A stretch of 40,691 nucleotides of DNA. It comes from Desulfovibrionaceae bacterium (GTDB lineage: Bacteria > Desulfobacterota > Desulfovibrionia > Desulfovibrionales > Desulfovibrionaceae). Below, piece after piece: positions 25,167 to 34,361 of this stretch (positions are counted from its first letter, which is position 1; each line of letters starts with the position of its first letter). A program made the translations under genes and the position numbers. The stretch is taken from positions 1-40,691 of the forward strand of contig JADFXV010000022.1 of the NCBI GenBank assembly GCA_015233395.1, given 5' to 3'. The notes below the pieces were generated by a model. It worked only from the letters and a program-made list of their open reading frames with translations, was not told the origin of the DNA and did not search any database.

Positions 25167-25381
25167 CTGCGGGGACAAACAGCATTATTTTCCGCCCTTC
25201 CCCGTATAAACAGGGCGCGCCAACGGCTCGCCGCCAAGCCGATGTTTTCGCCCCGGCGCCCGGACAAGGCCTTATTGACTTCGTCGACAGCTCATGATTG
25301 AAGAATGCCTACTTGTAAGGTGGAATTTCCACGGCCGCCAGGTTTTGTTTCCCGGTCGCAACAACCAGCGCGAGGGACCAT

Positions 25382-26524
25382 ATGCCGCCGCCGCAACGTT
25401 TTTTCCCCTGGATCGCGGCGCTGTTGGCCGCCGGCCTGATCTTGATCTTCGCCGGCCGCCTGGACAAGACGCCAAGCTCTCCCCCGCTCCCGGGCCAGAC
25501 CCCAAGCGGGATGTACGGCAGTTACGATTTCGGCGCTCCCGGAAGCCCTGCCGTCAATATCGCCGTGCAACCGCTGTGGGTGCCGACCAGCACCCTCACC
25601 GAACTGATGCGCCGCGACGCCGTGTTGACCGAACAATTGTCCGAACTGGGCCTTGACCCGCGCTTTTTCCCCTTTCTCAAGGGCGCCGACATCAACGCTT
25701 ATCTCGTCTCCGGCCGGCTCGACGCCATGGTGGGCGGCGATATGCCCGCCCTGACCGCCGCCGCCCAAGCGGACGTGGTCGTCGCCGCCCTGGTCAACCA
25801 GGGCTTCATCTCGATCATGGCCAAGCGGCGCATGCAGCTCGCCGAACTGCGGGGCAAGACCCTGGGCTGCGCCTTCGGGGCCAGCGCCCATTTCGCCCTG
25901 CTGCGCGCCCTGGCCGGCGCCGGCGTCGAGGCGAAAGACGTGACGTTCGCCTTCATGGACCTCGGCGCAATGCCCCAGGCCCTGCGAGACGGCCGCATCG
26001 ACGCCTTTTCCTCCTGGGAGCCGGGCACAACCATCATCCGCAACGCCAATCCCGATTTCCCCGTCATCCACCGGGTCGGCTATTCCGGCTACCTCTATTT
26101 CTCCGGAAACTTCGCGAACGCGCGCCCCGAGGCGGCCAAAGCCCTGATCGCCGCGCAACTGCGGGCCATGGCCTGGATGAAGGCCAAACGCGAAAATCTC
26201 CTGACCGCCTGCGTGCTGGCCCTGGAAGCGGCCAAACGCTTCACCGGAACCGACCAGGGCATCTCGGCCGACGAATACGCGGAACTCGTCAAAAGCGAAT
26301 TTCTGGATTTCGTGCCCGTCCCCATCATCCCGGGCAGCGAATTGACCCCGGACGGCCGCCTGCGCCAAGCCTTCGACTTTCTGCGCGACCACGGCCTTCT
26401 CCCGGCCGGCGCCGACTGGGACAAGACGGCCTCGCGCTTCAACCGCGACTTGATCGGCGAAGTGCTCGACCATCCGGGGAAATACCGGCTGGGCGACTTT
26501 CATTACCTGTTGGCGGCGCCGTGA
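25382..26524 (+). CDS. ABC-type nitrate/sulfonate/taurine-like substrate-binding protein, kinase-linked
   Basis: 380 aa. The N-terminal hydrophobic segment (8-25) serves as signal or anchor. The remainder has the two-lobed NMT1/SsuA-type fold: AVQPLWVPTSTLTELMRRDA, GADINAYLVSGRLDAMVGGD, RGKTLGCAFGASAHFALLRA and DAFSSWEPGTT are typical blocks. Such proteins normally deliver a small anion or amine to an ABC importer. No permease or ATPase gene is adjacent. Instead the stop codon overlaps the GTG of a membrane histidine kinase by GTGA. I infer that it presents its ligand to that kinase as a periplasmic sensor subunit. The ligand is unknown. Confidence 0.8.
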   Translation: MPPPQRFFPWIAALLAAGLILIFAGRLDKTPSSPPLPGQTPSGMYGSYDFGAPGSPAVNIAVQPLWVPTSTLTELMRRDAVLTEQLSELGLDPRFFPFLKGADINAYLVSGRLDAMVGGDMPALTAAAQADVVVAALVNQGFISIMAKRRMQLAELRGKTLGCAFGASAHFALLRALAGAGVEAKDVTFAFMDLGAMPQALRDGRIDAFSSWEPGTTIIRNANPDFPVIHRVGYSGYLYFSGNFANARPEAAKALIAAQLRAMAWMKAKRENLLTACVLALEAAKRFTGTDQGISADEYAELVKSEFLDFVPVPIIPGSELTPDGRLRQAFDFLRDHGLLPAGADWDKTASRFNRDLIGEVLDHPGKYRLGDFHYLLAAP

Positions 26525-28443
26525 GAGGCCAAGGGCCCGGCCGCGAAGGCGTTCGCCCGGGGAAACCCGGTTTTTTCCCCTGGTCCGTGAGCGCCAAGCT
26601 GGTCGCGAGTTTTTGCTCGCTTTTCACCGTCGTGCTCTGCCTGATGTTCCTGGCCGGGGCCTACGGCATTCCCCTGACCCGTTACCCGGGCCGGATCGGC
26701 CTGATGAAGGCCGAGGCCTTCCGGGGGCTGGAACTCATCGCCGATCTCAAGCGCTCTCGCCTGGTCAACTGGCTGAACGAACGCGCCGACGACGCCAGGC
26801 AGCTGGCTTCGCTGGACATCGTCCGGAAAAGCCCGGCGCTGGCCGGGCCGCGTCCGGGAGACGGCCGGCCGATCGGCTCCGATCCGGCCCTGCAAAACGT
26901 GCTCGATTCCACGCTGCGCTCCCTGCCCATATACACCGGGATATGCCTCGTTGACGCCGCAAGCCGCCGGATCGTCGTCTCGACCGACCCCAAAGAACTG
27001 GGCGCGAGCCTGGCCGGCCGGCGTTTCGTCGAGGGCGCCCTGACCAACCGCAGCGGCTATCTGGGCGGCGTCGATTATTCGCCGGCCAGCGGCCTGCCCG
27101 CCTTTTTCGCCAGCCACGCGGTGCTCGATTCCTCGGGCGCGCCGGTCGCGGTCCTGGTCATGGGCATCGACGCCGAAGACATCATCCGGCCGATGCTGCA
27201 TCTCGGCGACGGGCTTGGCGAGCGCGGCGAGGCGCTGCTCGTCGACCAGCAGGGACGCATCCTGACCTCGCTCAAATTTCCGCTTGCCGCCGGCTCGTCC
27301 CCCAAGCCGCTGGAATACCGGGTCACCGACCAGCCGGCCATTTTGGCCGCGTCAGGAGAGGAAGGGACCGGAGAAAGCGTGGATTACCGGGGGCAGCGGG
27401 TGCTGGCCGCTTACCGCCACGTGCGTTTGTCTTCGGACGAAGGCTGGGGGCTGGTGGTCAAGCGCGACGAAGCGGAGCTGCTCGCGGCCACCCGCGGCGA
27501 AGCCGTTTACAGCGCGCTCGTCGCCCTGGGAGGCCTGGCCGCGGTCGTGGCCGCGACCGTGCTCCTGAGCCGGCGGCTGACCAGGCCGATACGGGAGCTG
27601 GACGCCGTAGCCCGCGAGATCGCCGCCGGAAAAACCGGAGTCAGGGCGAAAACCGCCAGCGGCGACGAGACCGGACGCCTGGCCCTGGCCTTCAATTCCA
27701 TGCTGGACAAGCTGCACGATCGCCGCGCCGCGCTGGAAGCCGCCGTGGCCGGCCGCACGGCCGCGCTCGATCTGGCCAACAAGGCCCTGGTGGAAAAGAT
27801 CGCCGACCTGGAGCGGGCCGGTGAAAAAATCGCCGCCCAGCTTACGGAAAAGGAAGTCCTGCTCAAGGAAGTCCACCACCGGGTCAAAAACAACCTCCAG
27901 ATCATTTCCAGCCTGCTCTCCCTGCAAGCCGTCCACGTCCTGGATCCGCGCGACAAGGAACTTTTCGAGGACAGCGTCGGCCGGGTCATATCCATGGCCA
28001 TGGTCCACGAAGACCTGTACGCGACCAAGGATTTTACGAAGATCGGACTGCGCGAATACGCCGAAAAGCTGTCCCGGCGGCTGGCCGCGAACCGCTTCCC
28101 CGGCGGCGCCGTCCGCCTTGAAATCCGGGTAGCCGACATCCTGCTGCCCGTGCATCAAGCCATCCCGTGCGGGCTGATCATCAACGAACTGGTGACCAAC
28201 GCCTTCAAGCACGCCTTTCCCGGCGGCCGCGCCGGGACGATCGACCTGAGTCTGCGCGAAACCGAAGGCGGCTACGAACTGCGCGTGGCCGACGACGGCG
28301 TCGGGCTGGCGGCGGATTTCGATTGGAAAAAAACGCAAACTCTGGGACTCACCCTGGTGACCAGCCTGGCGGGCCAGCTGCACGGCGAAGCGACACTCTC
28401 GCCAGGCGGCGGGGCGGCCTTTTCCGTCACCTTCCCGAGATAG
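26521..28443 (+). CDS. membrane sensor histidine kinase with periplasmic domain, HAMP and HisKA_2
   Basis: 640 aa from GTG 26521, set by the GTGA overlap with the binding-protein gene. First membrane segment about 24-47, periplasmic CACHE-like domain about 50-325 (ASRRIVVSTDPKELGASLAG, GGVDYSPASGLPAFFASH), second membrane segment about 328-350, HAMP 350-405 (RRLTRPIRELDAVAREI). A coiled linker leads to EVHHRVKNNLQIISSLLSLQ with phosphoacceptor H452, and an HATPase domain with NELVTNAFKHAFPGG and DDGVGLAADF. The core resembles that of the four-PAS kinase at 8653. It probably senses the ligand-loaded binding protein. No response regulator is adjacent; the next gene is a leftward cyclase. Confidence 0.9.
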   Translation: MRGQGPGREGVRPGKPGFFPWSVSAKLVASFCSLFTVVLCLMFLAGAYGIPLTRYPGRIGLMKAEAFRGLELIADLKRSRLVNWLNERADDARQLASLDIVRKSPALAGPRPGDGRPIGSDPALQNVLDSTLRSLPIYTGICLVDAASRRIVVSTDPKELGASLAGRRFVEGALTNRSGYLGGVDYSPASGLPAFFASHAVLDSSGAPVAVLVMGIDAEDIIRPMLHLGDGLGERGEALLVDQQGRILTSLKFPLAAGSSPKPLEYRVTDQPAILAASGEEGTGESVDYRGQRVLAAYRHVRLSSDEGWGLVVKRDEAELLAATRGEAVYSALVALGGLAAVVAATVLLSRRLTRPIRELDAVAREIAAGKTGVRAKTASGDETGRLALAFNSMLDKLHDRRAALEAAVAGRTAALDLANKALVEKIADLERAGEKIAAQLTEKEVLLKEVHHRVKNNLQIISSLLSLQAVHVLDPRDKELFEDSVGRVISMAMVHEDLYATKDFTKIGLREYAEKLSRRLAANRFPGGAVRLEIRVADILLPVHQAIPCGLIINELVTNAFKHAFPGGRAGTIDLSLRETEGGYELRVADDGVGLAADFDWKKTQTLGLTLVTSLAGQLHGEATLSPGGGAAFSVTFPR

Positions 28444-28538
28444 GCGACCGGCGACCGGCGCCCGATGCCTCGTCCCGCCGCCGGCGCGCCTGGACGCGGC
28501 CGCGCCGGGCGGGCCGGAAACCACGCGGGTTTAGGCGG

Positions 28539-30302
28539 TCAATGCGTTTCGGGCAGGCCCGGCGCGGCGGCGCCGGCCAAAATATAGTTGGACCGGCCGT
28601 TCTCCCGTCCCAGTTCCTTGGCGCGGTACATGGCCTCGTCGGCCGCGTCGAAGAGCCGCTGGCGCTTGGTTCCGTGCTCCGGGAAGAAGGCGATGCCCAT
28701 GCTGAGCGTCGTGCCGACGACCTGGCCCTTGATGTCGAAGGGCGCTTGCATGACGTCCATGATTTTACAGGCGATGTGTTCGGCGGCGGGCACGGGATCG
28801 CTTAAGTCCGGCAGGACCACGATGAACTCGTCGCCGCCGAGCCTGGCGATGGTGTCGCTTTTGCGCACCGCCGAGATCAGCCTTTCGGCCACGGCCTGAA
28901 GCAGGATATCCCCGGCGTAATGGCCCATGGTGTCGTTGACAGTCTTGAAGTTGTCCAGATCGAGCATCATCAGGGCCAGTTCGACGCCGTTGCGCTGCGC
29001 CCGGGCCAGTTCCAGGGACAGGCGCTCGTTGAGCGAAATGCGATTGGGCAGACCGGTCAGGATGTCGTGGAAGGCCATGTAGCGGATGTTCTCCTCGGCC
29101 TTTTTCACCTCGGTGACGTCCTGCAGCACCAGCAGGTATCCGATTCTGACCAGGTTCGCGTCGCGGATGAGCGAAAGACGGCTCTTGATGTAGCGTATTT
29201 CCTCGCCGATCTCGCGCTCGAAGGTGAAATCGTGGCGCACGTCGTTCTCGAGGCTTTCAAGCACCGAGGCGAAGCGTTCGGGCGCAACCCCGTGGGGCAG
29301 GTGCAGCTTGGCCACGCTTTTGCCGATGGCCTCCTTGGCGGCCACTCCCATAATCGACTCGGCCGCCGGATTGAAATAGATGACCGTGAGGTCCTTGTTG
29401 GCCGCGACGATGCCCATGTCGAGCGAGTCGCGCAGGATGTGGTCGAGAAACAGGCTTTTTTCCTCGAGATTTTGCTCCACGATCTTGAGATTGTCGTTTT
29501 TTTCGTCGATCACGTGGCGCAGGATTTTGATGTATTTCGATTCCAGCCCGCGCACGATGTCGCTCTGGGTGACCAGCCCGGCGATCCCGCCCTCGGCGTC
29601 GAGCACCACCACGCGTCTGATCCCGGCGGCGCGCATGAAGCTGGCCGCCTCGGAAATCGTGGCCGTCTTGGGCATGCCAAGGACGGGACTGCGCATCACC
29701 TGCGTCACTGTCAACAGGGGAAACTCGGCCGCGCGCGAAAACATCGAGGCCATGTCGCGCTCGGTCAGCATGCCCACGGGCTTGCCCCGCTCGGTGTAGA
29801 TCACGCAACTGATCGAACGCTCGACCATTTCGGTCAAAATTTCCCGGACCGGCAGATCCTCGTCCACGGTGTGGACCACCCGGCTCATGATCTCGCTGAC
29901 GGGCTGCGTTTCGGCGCCGTCGCCCTGGCCGATCTGATCGACGATGTTCGACAGGGTCATCACCCCGATGATCCGGCGGTCGTCGTCCACCACCACCAGA
30001 TGGCGGATGCGGTTGGCCATCAGGATATGGAAGGCCTCGTAGACGAACATGTCCGCGGTGGCCGTGAGCACCGGCGAACTCATCACCTCGCTGATCGGAT
30101 AATCGGCCCGCCCGCCGGTGCGCGAGAGAAAGCGCACGATGTTGCGCTCGGTGAAGATGCCCACCGGCCGGCCCCGGTCAAGGACGGGCAGGCAACTGAT
30201 CCGGCGCTCGTTCATGAGGGCCACGGCCTCGCTCACCAGCGTCTCGGGCGCGACGCCGACGACGTCGCGGGTGATGATCTCGCTCAATTTCTTCTGCATC
30301 AT
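28539..30302 (-). CDS. diguanylate cyclase with four CBS motifs and a PAS domain
   Basis: 587 aa from ATG 30302 (GGAAAGG about 8 nt before; the frame is open 31 codons further without coding character). Four CBS motifs form two tandem pairs (about 1-125 and 130-265; e.g. SCLPVLDRGRPVGIFTERNI, RHLVVVDDDRRIIGVMTLSN), which bind adenosine nucleotides. A PAS domain (about 295-405) and a GGDEF domain (about 410-575) follow. The active site is intact (RLGGDEFIVVL), and the I-site RKSD stands five residues before it, so product inhibition by c-di-GMP is expected. It makes c-di-GMP from GTP, presumably gated by energy charge (CBS) and a PAS ligand. It occupies the place after clpA where some relatives carry aat. 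Confidence 0.92.
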   Translation of the reverse strand: MMQKKLSEIITRDVVGVAPETLVSEAVALMNERRISCLPVLDRGRPVGIFTERNIVRFLSRTGGRADYPISEVMSSPVLTATADMFVYEAFHILMANRIRHLVVVDDDRRIIGVMTLSNIVDQIGQGDGAETQPVSEIMSRVVHTVDEDLPVREILTEMVERSISCVIYTERGKPVGMLTERDMASMFSRAAEFPLLTVTQVMRSPVLGMPKTATISEAASFMRAAGIRRVVVLDAEGGIAGLVTQSDIVRGLESKYIKILRHVIDEKNDNLKIVEQNLEEKSLFLDHILRDSLDMGIVAANKDLTVIYFNPAAESIMGVAAKEAIGKSVAKLHLPHGVAPERFASVLESLENDVRHDFTFEREIGEEIRYIKSRLSLIRDANLVRIGYLLVLQDVTEVKKAEENIRYMAFHDILTGLPNRISLNERLSLELARAQRNGVELALMMLDLDNFKTVNDTMGHYAGDILLQAVAERLISAVRKSDTIARLGGDEFIVVLPDLSDPVPAAEHIACKIMDVMQAPFDIKGQVVGTTLSMGIAFFPEHGTKRQRLFDAADEAMYRAKELGRENGRSNYILAGAAAPGLPETH

Positions 30303-30413
30303 GCCGCCAACCTTTCCGGTTCCGGATTTGACCGGAAGCCGGTTCCAAAGACCTTCCCGCGAATAGGCAAGCCTCCGAAAAGCGGGCGCGGGCAAAGGGC
30401 CCTTTCGCCCTGT

Positions 30414-32666
30414 CTATTTTTCCGTGTACGCGAAGCGCAGTTTTTCGTCGCTCTCGTCGAGCTCCACGGCCGCCTCGCCGCCCTTGGCCAGCTTGCCGAA
30501 GAGCAGTTCGCCGGTCAGGGGGTCCTTGATCTCGGTCTGGATCAGCCGGGCCAGCGGCCTGGCGCCGAAGTACGGATCAAATCCCTTGCGGGCCAGAAAG
30601 ACGCGCGCCTCGGGAGTCAGGCGGACCGACGCCTTGCGGGGCCGAAGCTGCTCGTTGAGTTCGGCGAGGTACTTGTCCACGATCCGTTCCATGACCTCCT
30701 GACACAGGGGCGCAAACGACACGGTCGCGTCCAGGCGGTTGCGGAACTCGGGGCTGAACAGCTTTTCCACGGCCTTGAGTCCCTGGCCGCTTTGATCGGC
30801 CGGCTTGCATTCGCCAAAGCCGATGCCTTTGGACTGCATTTCCCTGGCCCCGGCGTTGGAGGTCATCAGCAGGATCACATGGCCGAAGTCGGCCTTGCGC
30901 CCGGCGTTGTCGGTCAAAGTGGCGTAGTCCATGACCTGAAGCAGGATGCTGAACATGTCCGGGTGGGCCTTCTCGATCTCGTCGAGCAACAGCACGCTGT
31001 GCGGATGCTTGCGGACGGAGTCGGTGAGAAGCCCGCCCTGCTCGAAGCCGACGTACCCGGGAGGGGCGCCGATCAGCCGCGAGACCGCGTGCTTTTCCAT
31101 GTACTCGCTCATGTCGAAGCGGATGAAGTTCACGCCCAGGACCTTGGCCAGCTGCTTGGCCAGTTCGGTCTTGCCCACCCCGGTCGGGCCGATGAGCAAA
31201 AAAGAGCCGGTCGGCCGGGTTTCGGCGGCCAGGCCCGCGCGCGAGCGTTTGATGGCCAGCACGAGCGTGTCCACGGCAGCGTCCTGGCCGAAGACCCGGG
31301 CCTTGAGCTCGGCGTCCAGGTTCTTCAGCTTTCCGGCGTCGTCCGAGGAAATGCGCTGGCTGGGAATGCGGGCCATTTTGGCCACCACGGCCTCGATGTC
31401 CTTGACCGTGATCAGCGCCCCGTCGCCCGCGCCGAGCAGACGCTTGGCCGCCCCGGCCTCGTCGATGACGTCGATGGCCTTGTCCGGAAGGTAGCGGTCG
31501 TTGACGTGACGCACCGCCAGCTCCACGGCCGCGCCCAGAGCCTTCGGCGCGTAGCGGACCCGGTGGTGCTCCTCGTAATACGGGGCCAGGCCCTTTAAGA
31601 TCTTGACCGCGTCGGCGAGCGAGGGCTCGTCGATGTCGATTTTTTGGAAGCGCCGCGACAGGGCCCGGTCCTTCTCGAAATGGTTTTTGTATTCCTCGTG
31701 GGTGGTCGAGCCGATGCAGCGCAAAGCGCCGCTGGCGAGCACGGGCTTTAAGATGTTGGAGGCGTCCATGCTGCCGCCGCTGGTGGCCCCGGCGCCGACC
31801 ACGGTGTGGATCTCGTCGATGAACAGGATCGCGCCCGGCCGCTTTTTGAGCTCCTCGATCACGCCCTTGAGCCTGGCTTCGAAATCGCCCCGGTATTTCG
31901 TGCCCGCGAGCAGAGAGCCCATGTCCAGGGCGAAGATTTCCGTTTCCGCAAACGCCTTGGGCGCTCGTTCGCCGGCGATGGCCAAAGCCAGGCCCTCGGC
32001 CATGGCGGTCTTGCCCACCCCGGGGTCGCCCACGAACAAGGGATTGTTCTTGCGCCTGCGGCTTAAGACCTGGATGGTGCGCGTCAGCTCGTCCTCGCGG
32101 CCGATGAGCGGGTCGATCTTGCCCGAGCGCGCCTTTTCCACCAGGTTGACGGTGAATTGAGCCAGCGGCGAAGCGCCGGAGCCTGGCGCGTCCCCCTGGC
32201 GCCCGGGCGCGTCCAGGCCTTCGCGGCCCCAGTCCTCGCGGGGCAGGCCGTGGGAGATGAATTCCAGCACGTCCAGACGGTTGACGCCGTGGGACTTCAA
32301 AAAATACACCGCGAAGGAATCCTCTTCCTCGAAGATGGCCGCGAGCACGTCGCCGACCTCCACCCGTTCCTTGCCCGAGGCCTGCATCTGCAGGATGGCC
32401 CGTTGCAGGACGCGCTGCACCCCGAGCGTCTGGACCACCTCGCTGGCCGCCCCCGGGGGCAGCACTTCCATGTGGTCCTGGAAGAACCGTTCGAGCTGGT
32501 GCTTGAGCCGCACCACGTTGGCGCCGCAATTGACCAGGATGGCCTTGCCGCTGTCCTCGAACAAAAAGGCGTAGAGCAGGTGTTCCAGGGTCAGGTACTC
32601 GTGGTTGCGGCGCCGCACTTCCTTGACCGCGCTGCTGAGCGCCTTTTCCAATTTTTTCGAAAGCAT
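30414..32666 (-). CDS. clpA: ClpA, ATPase subunit of the Clp protease
   Basis: 750 aa, full length. The N-domain (1-145) is the ClpS docking site. D1 has GDPGVGKTA at 213-221 and FIDEIHTVVGAG; D2 has GPTGVGKTE near 490 and LLLDEIEKAHPD. The ClpP-contact loop IGFG (in MQSKGIGFGECK) is present. It unfolds N-degron and other substrates and feeds them to ClpP in the cytoplasm. ATG 32666 follows the clpS stop directly, with GAAGAGG inside clpS as ribosome binding site, so the two are translationally coupled. The expected third member of the pathway, aat, is only a fragment at 12010-12087 in this window. Confidence 0.97.
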   Translation of the reverse strand: MLSKKLEKALSSAVKEVRRRNHEYLTLEHLLYAFLFEDSGKAILVNCGANVVRLKHQLERFFQDHMEVLPPGAASEVVQTLGVQRVLQRAILQMQASGKERVEVGDVLAAIFEEEDSFAVYFLKSHGVNRLDVLEFISHGLPREDWGREGLDAPGRQGDAPGSGASPLAQFTVNLVEKARSGKIDPLIGREDELTRTIQVLSRRRKNNPLFVGDPGVGKTAMAEGLALAIAGERAPKAFAETEIFALDMGSLLAGTKYRGDFEARLKGVIEELKKRPGAILFIDEIHTVVGAGATSGGSMDASNILKPVLASGALRCIGSTTHEEYKNHFEKDRALSRRFQKIDIDEPSLADAVKILKGLAPYYEEHHRVRYAPKALGAAVELAVRHVNDRYLPDKAIDVIDEAGAAKRLLGAGDGALITVKDIEAVVAKMARIPSQRISSDDAGKLKNLDAELKARVFGQDAAVDTLVLAIKRSRAGLAAETRPTGSFLLIGPTGVGKTELAKQLAKVLGVNFIRFDMSEYMEKHAVSRLIGAPPGYVGFEQGGLLTDSVRKHPHSVLLLDEIEKAHPDMFSILLQVMDYATLTDNAGRKADFGHVILLMTSNAGAREMQSKGIGFGECKPADQSGQGLKAVEKLFSPEFRNRLDATVSFAPLCQEVMERIVDKYLAELNEQLRPRKASVRLTPEARVFLARKGFDPYFGARPLARLIQTEIKDPLTGELLFGKLAKGGEAAVELDESDEKLRFAYTEK

Positions 32667-32981
32667 CTAAACCTCTTCCATGCTGCATTTGAGCGGGTAG
32701 CCGTCGCGGCGGGCAAGCAAACGCACCAAGGACACCTTGGTCTCCGCCACTTCGGCCGTGTATACCCCGCACACCCCGACGCCCTGGTTATGGACGGCCA
32801 GCATGATCCGGGTGGCTTCGGCCTCGTTTTTATGAAACACGGTGGAAAGCACCTTCACCACGAAATCCATGGTGGTGTAATCGTCGTTGTGCAACAAAAC
32901 CTTGTATTGTCTCGGCTCCTCGATGTCGTCGTCGACATCGGAATCGGGCGCGAAGCGTCCGGCCGCGTTATCCTTGCTCAT
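32667..32981 (-). CDS. clpS: ClpS, N-degron adaptor of ClpAP
   Basis: 104 aa. After a flexible acidic N-tail (1-24), the ClpS core reads [20 protein letters not shown], then H50 and [15 protein letters not shown]. The hydrophobic N-degron pocket residues (HNDD, TTMDF, MLAVH) are present. It delivers proteins with Leu, Phe, Trp or Tyr N-termini to ClpA. ATG 32981 overlaps the TGA of the CYTH gene (ATGA), and clpA begins right after its stop, forming a tightly coupled three-gene operon. Confidence 0.96.
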   Translation of the reverse strand: MSKDNAAGRFAPDSDVDDDIEEPRQYKVLLHNDDYTTMDFVVKVLSTVFHKNEAEATRIMLAVHNQGVGVCGVYTAEVAETKVSLVRLLARRDGYPLKCSMEEV

Positions 32982-33661
32982 CTGGCGTCCACCTTGGCTT
33001 GACCCGGGTCAATTTCCGCGACTTCCATCAGAAGCGCCAAGCCCGTCTTTGTCAAGGCCTGCGCGCGGGTTGCCGGGTTAAAGAGAAAATCCGGTCCGGC
33101 GCCGCCGTCTTCCAGGGCGGCTTGGCGGCGCAGCTCGTGGTAGGTCTGGACCAGGGCCGCGTCCATGGACAGCCCGAGCCGCCCGGCCAGGGGGGCGATC
33201 AAAGCCGGCGGCCCCTCGATCTCGGCGAAACGCCCGAAGGGCAACAGATCCAGGCATACCGCCAACTGGCTCGACTGGCCCGGTTGGCCCGGTTGGCCGA
33301 TCAGCCACGTCTCGCGGATTTTTTCATAGCGCAAGACCGGTTCATACCCCAGAGCCGCGAAGATCTCCGCGAGGGCGGCAAGGTCGGCGACCTCGGTCTC
33401 GATTTCGCGCATGACTTTCAGGCCGGTCGCGTCCGCGCCGGCTTCCCCGGCTCGCGGGGGTAATTTGAACGTCAGGGTGTTTTTCATGTCCGTGCGCAGG
33501 CGCAAAAGCCGCCCCTCTCTTGTAAGGCTTCGCTCGCGGTCGTCAAGGACCAGGTTGCTCTCCAAGCCGCGCCCGCGCAAGACCGCGCCCAGATTCACGA
33601 GAGCGGTCCGCAGGGGAACGAAAGAGGGCAGCGCGAATTTCACTTCGTGTTCCAGCGTCAT
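32978..33661 (-). CDS. CYTH domain phosphohydrolase (CyaB/thiamine-triphosphatase-like)
   Basis: 227 aa from ATG 33661 (AGGAG 11 nt before; the frame is open 45 codons further, without coding character). LEHEVKF at 3-9 is the ExExK signature of CYTH enzymes, which bind triphosphate and Mg in a beta-tunnel. Further strands contain [28 protein letters not shown] and EIEGPPA, in the right order. Family members hydrolyse inorganic triphosphate or thiamine triphosphate, or cyclise ATP (class IV). The sequence does not decide among these. A GQPGQPGQ insertion comes from a 9-nt tandem repeat. It is first gene of the clpS-clpA operon, coupled by ATGA. Confidence 0.88.
   Translation of the reverse strand: MTLEHEVKFALPSFVPLRTALVNLGAVLRGRGLESNLVLDDRERSLTREGRLLRLRTDMKNTLTFKLPPRAGEAGADATGLKVMREIETEVADLAALAEIFAALGYEPVLRYEKIRETWLIGQPGQPGQSSQLAVCLDLLPFGRFAEIEGPPALIAPLAGRLGLSMDAALVQTYHELRRQAALEDGGAGPDFLFNPATRAQALTKTGLALLMEVAEIDPGQAKVDAR
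33278..33299. repeat. 9-nt tandem repeat inside the CYTH gene
   Basis: Two units GGCCCGGTT plus a partial GGCC, encoding Gly-Gln-Pro repeats. Similar 9-nt repeats occur in cheA (40232). Confidence 0.6.
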
Positions 33662-33864
33662 GGCGCGACGGTACTCCTTTGGCCTCCGGGAGAAAAGCCC
33701 CGCCGTCCGGTTTCCTGCACAGTGTAAAAAATATTGGCGCCTACTCGAAGGTTCTTTCAAGCGGTCTTGGCAGCCGTGAGTGGCGGCATGCTGCAATTAT
33801 TAACTATTTTTTTGGCCTGCCCAGGCGATCGCCTGGCATGGCAATTGCCTTGCGGGAATACGCC

Positions 33865-34290
33865 ATGGACACGCCGTTCGCCATCCTGATCGCCGATCGC
33901 AACCGCAACGTGCGCGAGTTCCTGCGCCGGGAGTTGGCCGCCGAGGGCTACCAGGCCCAGACCGCCGGCAACGCCGGGGAGATCGCCGCGCGCCTCAGTT
34001 CGGGACCGTCCGTGGGCCTGGTGATTTTGGACGGCGACATCGCCGGCGCGGACTGCGCCGCCGTGGTGCGCACGATCCGCGCGATGTCGCGTACGCTGCC
34101 GGTGATCGTCCACGTCCACGGCGTCGAGGAGGCCGGGGCGGTCTTAAACGAGCGGTTCACGATTTTCGTCAAGAAGAGCGAAGACTTGACCAGGCTCAAG
34201 GCCGCCGTGGCCGAGGCTTTGCATCATTTTCAAACGGACGGGAACGCTGTCCGGGCATTCCCGGGCCACGCCGGTTCCGCAGGGGGGTAG
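33865..34290 (+). CDS. stand-alone receiver-domain protein with atypical acidic pocket
   Basis: 141 aa from ATG 33865 (GCGGGAA upstream); ATG 33838 is an alternative. Receiver pattern: D11 in LIADRNRNVREFL, probable phosphoacceptor D56 in VILDGDIAG, conserved Lys K103 in FVKKSED. Only one of the usual two acidic residues is seen at the end of strand 1 (A10-D11), and the MP motif after D56 is replaced by DIAG, so phosphorylation is uncertain. The C-tail is short, with no output domain. It diverges from the CYTH operon and lies upstream of the TauE-like gene, without an adjacent kinase. Confidence 0.7.
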   Translation: MDTPFAILIADRNRNVREFLRRELAAEGYQAQTAGNAGEIAARLSSGPSVGLVILDGDIAGADCAAVVRTIRAMSRTLPVIVHVHGVEEAGAVLNERFTIFVKKSEDLTRLKAAVAEALHHFQTDGNAVRAFPGHAGSAGG

Positions 34291-34361
34291 GAGCAGCGCC
34301 ACGCACGCAAACTTACGGCAGCAATCGTTTTTTACGCACATCAACAGCAGGGAGGGGATCG

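Noticed and set aside
28920-31598. 892-codon plus-strand open frame
   Set aside because: Antisense to the cyclase and clpA genes; His/Asp/Gly-rich shadow typical of GC-rich codon structure.
30577-32772. 731-codon minus-strand open frame
   Set aside because: Out-of-frame shadow of clpA; Arg/Gly/Pro-rich, no recognisable domain.
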